Origin: Fulvivirga sp. M361 | GTDB lineage: Bacteria; Bacteroidota; Bacteroidia; Cytophagales; Cyclobacteriaceae | Assembly: GCF_007097395.1 (NCBI RefSeq) | Contig: NZ_VKDC01000001.1 | Coordinates: 302,739-366,738, forward strand | Length of the DNA: 64,000 nt | Direction: 5' to 3' | In this document: one piece after another, positions 17,472 through 25,756 of the stretch | How positions within the stretch are numbered: the first letter of the stretch is position 1 | Layout of the letters: each line of letters starts with the position of its first letter | Program-made: the position numbers and the translations under genes | Notes under the pieces: model-generated | Databases searched by the model: none | What the model was told of the DNA's origin: nothing | What the model saw: only the letters and a program-made list of their open reading frames with translations

Positions 17472-18787
17472 CTTCATCACCCCAATTTATGGTAGCAGCG
17501 CCTTCCAGTAACTCAGGTAAAACGACCGTTACCCTGGGACTACTCCGTGCGTTTCAAAGGAAAGGGAGGTCCGTGCAACCTTTTAAATGTGGTCCGGACT
17601 ACCTGGATACTACACATCATACATTAGCAGCCGGGCAACAAGGTATCAACCTTGACCTTTTTATGAGTTCACCCAATCATGTAAAGTACCTTTATCAAAA
17701 ACATTGTGAAAATAAAGAGACTGTAGTGGTAGAGAGCGTCATGGGCCTGTATGATGGCGCTGTTGATGATCGGGGTAGCTCTGCTTCTATCGCCAAATTG
17801 TTACAGCTCCCTGTTATCCTGGTCGTTGATGCCCGTGCGATGGCTTATTCGGCAGGAGCATTAGTATATGGTTTTAAGCATTTTGATCCGGAAGTCAACC
17901 TGGTTGGCGTCATTTTTAATTTTGTCAGATCAGCTTCGCACTATCGTTTCTTATGTGACGCTTGCCGGAAAATCAATGTGACGGCGCTTGGATACCTTCC
18001 ACCGGAAGAAAATATTAAGATCCCGTCCCGATACCTGGGGTTAAGCATTGAGCGTACTATCAATTTTGACCGGATCATTGATCAAACTGCCGATCACCTG
18101 GAAAAACACCTTGACCTCGACCAACTGGCGGAGATCACCAGCCGACCTTTACCCGGAAGGCCTGGTCAACATGATAGCACCGCGATCAACGCAGGTAAAG
18201 TTATCGCTATTGCCAGAGATGAAGCCTTCCGTTTTACCTATTATGAAAATATAGAAACGTTCAAACGACTGGGACGCGTTATTTATTTTAGCCCTATGCA
18301 TGATACGGCACTACCCAAGGCTGATGTTATCTACCTGGCCGGTGGATACCCGGAACTGTACGTGCAAACGCTGGCTAAAAACAAGGATATGCTCCATGCC
18401 ATTCGCAAGTACTGCTCGCAAGGTGGGCACCTTTTGGCCGAGTGCGGAGGGTTTATGTATCTTGGTCATGAGATCATTGATGCGGAAGGACAAGCCCATG
18501 CAATGGTTAATTTCTTTCCTTCCACAGCTTCTATGGCTGATAAAAAGCTGACCCTGGGCTACCGGACATTTTCATGGGAACAAACAACATTGAAAGGACA
18601 TGAATTTCATTATTCTACACTGTATGGAGACGGTAAATTACCTTCCATTGGTACTTTACTTAATGCAAAGCAAGAACCTGCGGGGTCAAAAGTGTATCGT
18701 AAAGGCAATGTAATCGCTTCTTATATCCACTTTTATTGGGCCGAACAGGAAGGTTTTCTTCAGCAATTCATCTTAAGTCAATCCTAA
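17468..18787 (+). CDS. cobB: cobyrinate a,c-diamide synthase (CobB/CbiA)
   Basis: A 439-residue ATP-dependent glutamine amidotransferase. The N-terminal dethiobiotin-synthetase-like domain shows APSSNSGKTTVTLGLL and KCGPDYLDTTHH; the C-terminal class I glutaminase domain shows YLAGGYPELY, the nucleophile-bearing AECGGFMYLG, and a late histidine in SYIHFYW. It amidates the a and c side chains of (hydrogeno)cobyrinic acid. The start at ATG 17468 overlaps the adenosyltransferase stop by four bases (ATGA). The frame stays open further upstream inside the neighbour, but that extension is not conserved in type. Confidence 0.95.
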   Translation: MTSSPQFMVAAPSSNSGKTTVTLGLLRAFQRKGRSVQPFKCGPDYLDTTHHTLAAGQQGINLDLFMSSPNHVKYLYQKHCENKETVVVESVMGLYDGAVDDRGSSASIAKLLQLPVILVVDARAMAYSAGALVYGFKHFDPEVNLVGVIFNFVRSASHYRFLCDACRKINVTALGYLPPEENIKIPSRYLGLSIERTINFDRIIDQTADHLEKHLDLDQLAEITSRPLPGRPGQHDSTAINAGKVIAIARDEAFRFTYYENIETFKRLGRVIYFSPMHDTALPKADVIYLAGGYPELYVQTLAKNKDMLHAIRKYCSQGGHLLAECGGFMYLGHEIIDAEGQAHAMVNFFPSTASMADKKLTLGYRTFSWEQTTLKGHEFHYSTLYGDGKLPSIGTLLNAKQEPAGSKVYRKGNVIASYIHFYWAEQEGFLQQFILSQS

Positions 18788-18790
18788 AAA

Positions 18791-20263
18791 ATGATGCAGT
18801 CTTTAAAGCCTTTGATGTTTGTCGGTACAGCCTCAGATGTAGGCAAAAGTATACTCTGTACGGCCTTCTGTCGTATTTTCAAACAGGACGGTTATGCGCC
18901 GGCCCCTTTTAAAGCACAGAACATGTCGCTGAACAGTTTTGCGACTCCGGAGGGTTTTGAAATTGGCCGTGCACAGGCGGTACAGGCTGAGGCCGCCGGC
19001 ATTCCATGTCATACGGATATGAACCCTGTTTTACTCAAGCCGACCGGCAATACTTCGTCGCAGGTGGTCCTGAATGGCAAGCCTGACGGTAACCAGTCTG
19101 CCTACCGTTATTTTAACGATCCAAACCGGGAACTCCTCTTCGACCAGGTGAAATTAGCCTATGACCGTCTTGCTCACCGGCATAATCCGATCGTCATGGA
19201 AGGGGCGGGCAGTATCGCAGAGCTGAACCTGAAAAGCAGGGACATTGTCAATATGCGAATGGCGACCCACGCCGGTGCACGGGTAATACTGGTGGCTGAT
19301 ATTGACCGGGGTGGGGTCTTTGCCAGCGTATATGGTTCGGTAAAACTTCTGCCACCGGAAGAACAAGCTCTTGTGAAAGGAGTGATCATCAACAAATTCA
19401 GAGGAGATGAACGACTTTTTGAAGAGGGGAAAGACATCCTGGAGCAAATTACCGGCAAACCGGTATTGGGCGTCATGCCCTACTTCACGGATATCACCAT
19501 TGATGAAGAAGATTCCGTGGCAATAGACAGTAAATCCCGGCAACTGCAGGCAGGCAAGGTCAATATTTGTGTCGTACGACTACCTCGTATGGCTAACTAC
19601 ACTGATTTCAGCGTGTTTGAACATATTAAAGGAGTAAACCTGTTTTATTCCGATATACCTGATATGGTCAGGCAGGCCGATGTAATCCTGCTACCAGGCA
19701 GTAAAAATACCATCGAAGATCTTATTGAGATCCGGAAAAACGGGATGGCCGAAGCCTTGCTGGCATCGTATCACGCACAAAAAAAGATCATCGGTATCTG
19801 TGGCGGCTACCAAATGATGGGAGTTCGTGTAGAAGATCCGGACGGGGTGGAATCAGGTATTCCCTCCACCGAAGGGCTGGGGATCTTTCCCATCCACACA
19901 CGTATTTTACAACACAAAACCACCTTACAAAGAACGTTTACTTATAAAAATTACCCGGATGAAGTTTGCCACGGCTATGAAATACACATGGGTGAAACCA
20001 CACCTTTACAAGCATTTTCATCACTGAACCGTTACGAGACAGGGGACTCCGAAGGTTGCTGGCACAAAGAACACTGTTGGGGCTCTTACATACACGGTAT
20101 TTTTGATAACAAAGTAGTGCTACAAGACCTTCTGAAAGATTTTGATCTTGATGAACCGGGGTTTGATTTTCATCACTATAAAGCTCATCAGTATGATCGC
20201 CTGGCTGCGTTGGTCAGAGATAAAATAGATATTGCGGCCGTATATAAATTTTTGCAATCATGA
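18791..20263 (+). CDS. cobQ: cobyric acid synthase (CobQ/CbiP)
   Basis: A 490-residue glutamine amidotransferase that amidates the b, d, e and g positions of adenosylcobyrinate a,c-diamide. Visible features: MFVGTASDVGKSILCTAFCR (ATP-binding loop), FKAQNMSLNSFATPEG, LMKPTGN-like LLKPTGNTSSQVVLNGKP, ILLPGSKNTIEDL, the glutaminase nucleophile in IIGICGGYQMMG, and the catalytic histidine in GSYIHGIFDN. The length is standard. It starts three bases after cobB and overlaps the following aminotransferase gene by four bases (ATGA), so these three genes are strongly coupled. Confidence 0.96.
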   Translation: MMQSLKPLMFVGTASDVGKSILCTAFCRIFKQDGYAPAPFKAQNMSLNSFATPEGFEIGRAQAVQAEAAGIPCHTDMNPVLLKPTGNTSSQVVLNGKPDGNQSAYRYFNDPNRELLFDQVKLAYDRLAHRHNPIVMEGAGSIAELNLKSRDIVNMRMATHAGARVILVADIDRGGVFASVYGSVKLLPPEEQALVKGVIINKFRGDERLFEEGKDILEQITGKPVLGVMPYFTDITIDEEDSVAIDSKSRQLQAGKVNICVVRLPRMANYTDFSVFEHIKGVNLFYSDIPDMVRQADVILLPGSKNTIEDLIEIRKNGMAEALLASYHAQKKIIGICGGYQMMGVRVEDPDGVESGIPSTEGLGIFPIHTRILQHKTTLQRTFTYKNYPDEVCHGYEIHMGETTPLQAFSSLNRYETGDSEGCWHKEHCWGSYIHGIFDNKVVLQDLLKDFDLDEPGFDFHHYKAHQYDRLAALVRDKIDIAAVYKFLQS

Positions 20264-21279
20264 TATACGGCCACGGTGATGATATTTATAGGGTGGAACA
20301 AGAGCTAAAAGCCAATTTTAGCAGTAATGTGTGGATGGAAGGTCCTAATGAAAAATTGGTGGAAACTATAGCAAATAAAGTGGAACGCATTGCCAATTAT
20401 CCTGAACCTGATGCGGAACCGTTAAAACAATCGCTCGCCATTCATCATGGTTTGACACCACAGCACTTCATGGTTTGTAATGGTACTGCGGAATCTATCT
20501 ATCTTATCTGTCAATGCTTTCGGGATACCAGCGCCACCATCATAGTGCCCACCTTCTCAGAGTATGAGGATGCTGCAAGGATCAATGGGATCTCCTGTCA
20601 GTTTATTTCACTGAAAGAGGTAAAGGCCTCACTGTCCTTTTCCACTAAACTGACCTTCATCTGTAACCCCAATAACCCTACCGGAGACCTTTTACCCATA
20701 GAGATCCTGGATCGCTGGCTGTCCCAAAATCCCAAAACCATCTTCGTGGTGGATGAGGCCTATTACGCTTTCACAGAGGAAGCTCAAAGTGTTTTACCCC
20801 TGCTGCAAAAACACCATAACCTGGTCATACTCCGTTCACTCACCAAATTATTTGCCATACCCGGCTTACGGTTAGGATATATTATCGCCTCAGGCCCCTT
20901 GATCAAAAAGCTACAAACATTTAAAATACCCTGGTCCGTTAATGCATTGGCGTTAGATGCCGGTCTCTACATTACAGAGCATTATGACAGGTCAACACCT
21001 CAGGTTGATAGACTTTTGAAAGAAACGGAATGGCTATGCCGACAGGTCAATCGACTTACAGGTTATCAGTGTATACCCTCATGCACCACTTTTTTCCTGG
21101 TGGAAAACCAACGAGGCTGTGCAGCCGATCTGAAAGCGTATTTGATCAGGTATCATCAACTATTGATCAGGAATGCCGACAATTTCAGAGGGTTGGGCGA
21201 TAATGTATTCCGGGTGGCCACACAAACCCGGTCAAAAAATGAATTGCTTATCAACGCCCTGGCACTATGGAGAAGTTGA
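20260..21279 (+). CDS. cobD: threonine-phosphate decarboxylase-like aminotransferase (CobD/CobC type)
   Basis: A 339-residue fold-type I PLP enzyme of the histidinol-phosphate aminotransferase branch: N-terminal YGHGDDIYRVEQELKANFSSN, NPNNPTGDL, FVVDEAYYAF, and the PLP lysine in LRSLTKLFAIPGLRLGY. The opening, with an HGG/HGD motif and a FSSN segment, together with its place between cobQ and cbiB, points to L-threonine-O-3-phosphate decarboxylase, which supplies aminopropanol phosphate for the lower-ligand arm. I use the Salmonella name cobD; the same gene is called cobC in the Pseudomonas nomenclature. A histidinol-phosphate aminotransferase role is unlikely in this setting. Confidence 0.88.
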   Translation: MIYGHGDDIYRVEQELKANFSSNVWMEGPNEKLVETIANKVERIANYPEPDAEPLKQSLAIHHGLTPQHFMVCNGTAESIYLICQCFRDTSATIIVPTFSEYEDAARINGISCQFISLKEVKASLSFSTKLTFICNPNNPTGDLLPIEILDRWLSQNPKTIFVVDEAYYAFTEEAQSVLPLLQKHHNLVILRSLTKLFAIPGLRLGYIIASGPLIKKLQTFKIPWSVNALALDAGLYITEHYDRSTPQVDRLLKETEWLCRQVNRLTGYQCIPSCTTFFLVENQRGCAADLKAYLIRYHQLLIRNADNFRGLGDNVFRVATQTRSKNELLINALALWRS

Positions 21280-22199
21280 TCCTGACTATACCTTTGGTCG
21301 TGGCTTACCTGCTGGACCTGTGGCTGGCAGACCCTGAACACTGGCCCCATCCGGTACGATGGTTTGGAAATGCCATTTCCGCCGGTGATAAAGCTTTTAA
21401 CAAGGGTAAATACCGCTTTATAACAGGAATGTTACTGTCAGTTTTCCTGGTCGGCATTACCTTCCTGATCTTCTTTTTTATAGACCGTTGGCTATGGGAA
21501 AATAGCTGGCCAGTCTGGATGGCCTTTACGGTTCTTTTTGCGTATTGGGGATTGGCAAATCAATCCTTGATCAATGAGTCTTCACAGGTCTTTAAAAAAC
21601 TCAACCAGGGATTAGAAACAGGACGTCAACAGCTGGCACGGATCGTTGGGCGTGATACAAAAGCGCTGAATGAGCAAGACGTCCGGATCGCTACTCTGGA
21701 AACTATGGCCGAAAACCTGAGTGACGGGGTGATCGCTCCTATTTTTTACTACGCCCTTCTTGGGGTGCCCGGTATGATGGCTTTTAAAATGATCAGCACA
21801 CTGGACTCCATGATGGGGTACCGAAACGAAAGGTACGAGGAGTTCGGTAAGTTTGCTGCCCGTTTGGATGATGTGGCAAATTATATTCCGGCAAGGTTGA
21901 CCGTACTTTTACTGGGATTAGCTTCATGGAGTGGAAAAGCGATCCTTTATGCGACAAGATTCGGTCATTGCCATAAAAGCCCCAATGCCGGGTATCCTGA
22001 AGCGGCATTAGCCGGCATCCTGAGGTGTCGTTTTGGAGGGCCAAACTATTATGGTGGAGTGTTAATAGAAAAACCCTTTATCGGGGACGGGCAACGAAGT
22101 ATCACAGACCGGGATTTTACTAAAGTAGCACGGCTCAACCATCTCTGTACCCTGGTCCTTATTCTTACTGTAACTGCAACAATCCTATGGGTACGGTAA
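21267..22199 (+). CDS. cbiB: adenosylcobinamide-phosphate synthase CbiB
   Basis: A 310-residue membrane enzyme of the CbiB/CobD family. It shows the N-terminal AYLLDLWLADPEHWPHPVRWFG, ETMAENLSDGVIAPIFYYALLG, MISTLDSMMGYRNERYEEFG, the last containing the conserved GxRNxxYxxFG element, and several hydrophobic spans. It joins aminopropanol (phosphate) to adenosylcobyric acid. The gene overlaps the preceding aminotransferase by 13 bases and the following NTPase by 13 bases, so the three are made as a coupled unit. Confidence 0.95.
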   Translation: MEKLILTIPLVVAYLLDLWLADPEHWPHPVRWFGNAISAGDKAFNKGKYRFITGMLLSVFLVGITFLIFFFIDRWLWENSWPVWMAFTVLFAYWGLANQSLINESSQVFKKLNQGLETGRQQLARIVGRDTKALNEQDVRIATLETMAENLSDGVIAPIFYYALLGVPGMMAFKMISTLDSMMGYRNERYEEFGKFAARLDDVANYIPARLTVLLLGLASWSGKAILYATRFGHCHKSPNAGYPEAALAGILRCRFGGPNYYGGVLIEKPFIGDGQRSITDRDFTKVARLNHLCTLVLILTVTATILWVR

Positions 22200-22747
22200 G
22201 CAGGATCATAGTGACCGGCGGGCCAGGCAGTGGCAAAACCAGCCTGATTGAAGTGTTAGCGTCCGGTAACTTTGATGTCTGCCCTGAAGTAAGCCGCAAG
22301 CTCATTCGGGAGGAAAAGCAAAAGCCTGATGGTATTCTTCCCTGGACTGACATGCGCGGTTTTGCCCAACGATGTCTTGAGCTGATGGTCAATGATTGGG
22401 AACGGGTGGGTGGCTGTAGTGGCAAGGTATTCTATGATAGGGGCATACCTGATATTATCGCCTATCTCAAATTAAACAATATTGAACCCCATGCGGAGCT
22501 ACTGGAGGTTATTGCACAGAAGCGATACCATCCGGTAGTATTCTGGTGCCCTCCGTGGCAGGAAATTTACAGGAATGATCCCGAGAGGCCCCAGCGCTTC
22601 CGGGAAGCACAGGCGCTCGGGAAGGAATTAAAGAAAGCTTATGAAAAATACCAATACCGTGTGGTGGTCATGCCAAAAGTACCGGTCCTTCAACGGGCTG
22701 ATTTCATTTTGGAGCATCTTGATCATCATCCACTTTACTACATGTAA
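22187..22747 (+). CDS. NadR-like AAA NTPase/kinase in cobalamin operon
   Basis: A 186-residue P-loop protein with Walker A GGPGSGKTS (11-19) and the pattern of the AAA_28 (NadR kinase-like) group: VCPEVSRKLIREE, FYDRGIPDIIAYLKL with its DRG motif, and a C-terminal FREAQALGKELKKAYEKY. The activity is not known from sequence. It lies within overlaps (13 bases with cbiB and 107 bases with the next gene) in the segment where many B12 loci carry cobU, which is missing from this window, so a kinase step on cobinamide is conceivable. It lacks the hallmarks of true CobU as I know them. Nucleoside kinase or another function remains possible. Confidence 0.85.
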   Translation: MGTVSRIIVTGGPGSGKTSLIEVLASGNFDVCPEVSRKLIREEKQKPDGILPWTDMRGFAQRCLELMVNDWERVGGCSGKVFYDRGIPDIIAYLKLNNIEPHAELLEVIAQKRYHPVVFWCPPWQEIYRNDPERPQRFREAQALGKELKKAYEKYQYRVVVMPKVPVLQRADFILEHLDHHPLYYM

Positions 22748-23813
22748 TCCCGTTGGAGAAAACCTCAGCATTTCTTCAGGAGATACTGCAAGACTATCGT
22801 ATGCAGAAAGATTCAGTATAGTTCATTATGATACTACTGCTGTACTGACTGTAATGGATGAGCAGAGACAGGTAGTTCAACAGTATAGGACTTCCACTTA
22901 CCCAAATTCCTGCCGTGGTGTCAGCGCCTGTTTTCAAATACCTGTGCAAAACACAGTAGCCATGACTACTCCTTACCTGGCCATCATCGACGCACTGGGA
23001 GAAGCCGGGGCCGTACGTGCTGTTTCGTCCATAATGAGTCTGTATAATGCGACGTTGACCCACCTCAATGAAAATGGAAAGATCATCACCCTTGGAAGCA
23101 CAAAAAACCTTGACCAGGAGCAGTTGGTTGCGCTAGGCCCTGATGCCTTGTTTATTCCCTACACCCGGACAGCACTGGAGCTTCATGACAAATTGATAGA
23201 GTTGTCCATCCCTGTACTATCGATTACGTCGCACAAGGAGACACACCCCTTGGGTAAAGCAGAATGGCTGAAGTTTTTCGGGGTATTATTTAACCGTACT
23301 CCGGAAGCCGATTCGATCTTCAGGGGTATAGAAGATGATTACCTGCAAACCAAACAACGTTATCAGGGTCAACATAACAAACCAAAAGTTATGGCAGGCT
23401 ATGCCAGAAGAGGGAGTTGGATAGCCCCGGGAGGCAAGAGTTATTTCGCCCGGCTGCTGGAGGATGCCGGGGCGGACTATGTATTTGCGGAAAATGGTGA
23501 CAGCGGGAACATCACTTTAAGTTTCGAACGTGCCCACGAACTAGGTCAACAGGCAGACTATTTATTTTTTATCAGCATGGGTCCGGTTAAATGGGAACTG
23601 ATACGGGCCAGAGAACCACTGATCAATGACTGGCAAAGTGTAACACAAGGAAAAGTATTCAGCAATGACGGATCCATCAACGCCCAGGGTGGAAACGATT
23701 ACTGGGGAAAAGGATTCTTAGCGCCGCATGTGATCTTAAAGGACCTGGCCATGGCTTTAAGCCCCAACACAATCCATCCTGATTCGCTGGTATATTTCAG
23801 AAAACCTATTTGA
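22641..23813 (+). CDS. BtuF-like substrate-binding lipoprotein (paralogue 2)
   Basis: A 390-residue class III binding protein. The first 35 residues, which overlap the end of the NTPase gene in another frame by 107 bases, look like a real lipoprotein signal: basic K13 and R15, hydrophobic LISFWSILIIIHFTT, and Cys35. No later in-frame start would keep a signal peptide, so the long overlap is probably genuine. It shares with paralogue 1 the elements HPLGKAEWLKFFGVLF, RGSWIAPGGKSYFARLLEDAG and NDYWGKGFLAPHVILKDL. It should deliver corrinoids, or a related ligand, to the single FecCD permease of the locus. Confidence 0.85.
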   Translation: MKNTNTVWWSCQKYRSFNGLISFWSILIIIHFTTCNPVGENLSISSGDTARLSYAERFSIVHYDTTAVLTVMDEQRQVVQQYRTSTYPNSCRGVSACFQIPVQNTVAMTTPYLAIIDALGEAGAVRAVSSIMSLYNATLTHLNENGKIITLGSTKNLDQEQLVALGPDALFIPYTRTALELHDKLIELSIPVLSITSHKETHPLGKAEWLKFFGVLFNRTPEADSIFRGIEDDYLQTKQRYQGQHNKPKVMAGYARRGSWIAPGGKSYFARLLEDAGADYVFAENGDSGNITLSFERAHELGQQADYLFFISMGPVKWELIRAREPLINDWQSVTQGKVFSNDGSINAQGGNDYWGKGFLAPHVILKDLAMALSPNTIHPDSLVYFRKPI

Positions 23814-23816
23814 TTG

Positions 23817-24977
23817 ATGAAAAAAGTCATTAATACCATCACTATTTTGTTTTATTCAGGCCTATATCTAATCGGCTGCCATCCAGGTAAAGATGAAAAA
23901 GAACATAGAAAAGTAGTCTTTGAATCACATAAAGAGCGCACCCGGTACGCTGCAAGGTTCGATATCGTCGATAGTGGTAAGTATAAAATTCTTTCGATCA
24001 TCAAACCTAAGGGAAAACAAAAGGGCGTTGACTACCAATACGTGCTGTTCGAGAGAGGTCAAGACTTACCGGATCAATTTCCCGAAGCGCACCCGTTAGC
24101 CGTTCCATTGCAACGATTCACCCTTCGCAGCCCGGTAGAAGCCGCCATGGTCACCTTATTGGGAAACCTGGAGGACGTAGTAGCCATTGCAGACCCCAAA
24201 TGGATCGCTAACCCGTACCTGCTGGAAAAAGCGGCTTCCGGTGAAATAAGTGTGATCGGCAGGGGAAATACGATCAACACCGAACTTGTTTTAAAACTAC
24301 AGCCCGAGGCTATTTTTGAGAATGCATCCGGCAACAAGTACGATATCACCCGTCAGCTTATCGAATTAGGGCTTACCCCGATGATGAATTGCGTACACCT
24401 GGAGGACCATCCTCTTGGGGTAGCAGAGTGGATCAAATACTTTGGTGTTTTGTTAAATAAAGAAAAGCAGGCCAAGGCCTTGTTCGACACCATAGCCAGC
24501 CGGTATGACTCACTAGCCCTTCTGGTAAAAGATGTTGAGGACAGGCCTGCAGTCATTGTAGGCCACAGTAGCAGGGGGATGTGGTCCACCCACGGATCGA
24601 GTAACTTTTTCATCCAACTCATCCACGATGCCGGTGGGCGCTACATCCTCGAAGACAGCACACAATACGAGGAGAACAGAATCAGCTTTGAACATGCATT
24701 CATAAAAGGCCAACAAGCAGATTTTTGGTTAGGCCCAGGCCACCTCGTTGAGAAATTGGAGACTTTAATAGCTGAAGACGAGCGATACCTTGATTTCAAA
24801 AGTGTAAAGCAATCAGGGGTATATAACAATAATCGATGGCTTTCTGAAGAAGGACATAATCATTACTGGGAGGAAGGTATGGTAGAACCTCACATCCTAC
24901 TGGCTGACCTGGTCCGGATCTTTCACCCTGATGTACTACGCGATCATCAACTAAAATATTTTCAACCCATCCAATAA
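23817..24977 (+). CDS. BtuF-like substrate-binding lipoprotein (paralogue 3)
   Basis: A 386-residue binding protein with signal MKKVINTITILFYSG and lipobox LIGC, Cys21. I use ATG 23817 rather than the TTG directly before it at 23814. It shares HPLGVAEWIKYFGVLLN, RGMWSTHGSSNFFIQLIHDAGG and NHYWEEGMVEPHILLADL with the other two paralogues. Its N-terminal insert (YAARFDIVDSGKYKILSI) is closer to paralogue 1 (YAVGFAFEYYDGFKLLHV) than to paralogue 2. It starts three bases after the paralogue 2 stop. Its presumed partner permease and ATPase lie 16 kb upstream in the same operon. Confidence 0.87.
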   Translation: MKKVINTITILFYSGLYLIGCHPGKDEKEHRKVVFESHKERTRYAARFDIVDSGKYKILSIIKPKGKQKGVDYQYVLFERGQDLPDQFPEAHPLAVPLQRFTLRSPVEAAMVTLLGNLEDVVAIADPKWIANPYLLEKAASGEISVIGRGNTINTELVLKLQPEAIFENASGNKYDITRQLIELGLTPMMNCVHLEDHPLGVAEWIKYFGVLLNKEKQAKALFDTIASRYDSLALLVKDVEDRPAVIVGHSSRGMWSTHGSSNFFIQLIHDAGGRYILEDSTQYEENRISFEHAFIKGQQADFWLGPGHLVEKLETLIAEDERYLDFKSVKQSGVYNNNRWLSEEGHNHYWEEGMVEPHILLADLVRIFHPDVLRDHQLKYFQPIQ

Positions 24978-24995
24978 ACTATAAGTATACTATAA

Positions 24996-25563
24996 ATGCG
25001 ATTAAAAGGGACGAGATCATTACCGAATAAGTCCGGCACTTGGGAAGAAGTATTCCCGGTGCCCACAGAGGAAGAAACCCTTTTTGCTATTTTCGAAGAC
25101 ATCGATCAAAATTTTTACGATAAAATCCATTTCGGCCCCTTGACCGAAGGTGCGGCCTGGGAGGTGACGCAACCTAATAAACCAAACCAGATATCACTTC
25201 ACGGCAGCTACCTGACGGTGGATTTTGGGCCATGGCATTTCTATATTTGTATCGGGGAAAACAAAGAGTCGGAAAAGACCCTACTCCGGAAGCCCTGAAG
25301 CTAGAGCGCAGAACGTCACGGGCAGAATTTTACCGCCGCCTGGATAAAAACTTATTCCTATCAGTTGGGGATTCCGAACATTTAACGGAGAAGGGGTCCA
25401 ACAAAGAACCATTTTTCTGGCATCACCTTTTTAGCAACATTCCCCTTTTATCAAATATGAGCAGCCTGACTGGTCTAAACTTGAACCCTGGGACCATCTG
25501 AGAAAAAAACACCTGGATCTACCGCCTGATACACTGAATCGGGAAGGGAAACTGTCTCTTTAG
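24996..25563 (+). pseudogene. decayed last gene of the cobalamin operon (two frameshifts, one nonsense)
   Basis: An intact gene can be reconstructed across three frames. Frame 1 runs from ATG 24996 (MRLKGTRSLPNKSGTW) to about 25266. Loss of one G near 25266 (AAAGAGTC from AAAGGAGTC) would move reading to DPTPEALKLERRTSRAEFYR. A second one-base loss near 25352 leads to PISWGFRTFNGEGVQQRTI. A TAG at 25432 interrupts that frame, and the coding signal resumes with HSPFIKYEQPDWSKLEPWDH to the stop at 25561-25563. The parent would be about 189 residues, soluble, with no function I can name. It follows paralogue 3 by 18 bases, so it was part of the operon. Sequencing error could explain single-base losses, but less easily the nonsense codon. 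Confidence 0.75.
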
Positions 25564-25756
25564 AAAAAAATGATGTTTTTGGTCTAAGCCCTTTTAAAGG
25601 GTTAAAGAACAATTGGTTTTATGCTAAAACAGACCTCTGGCATCTTAAATCTCTTATAACGGTTTATTAGAAAATCTATACTCTGACTTTATTCACATCA
25701 GAAAAACCTGCCTTTACCTAATTTTTCTCTGTAATAAAAAAATAGAAACCCAGCCC

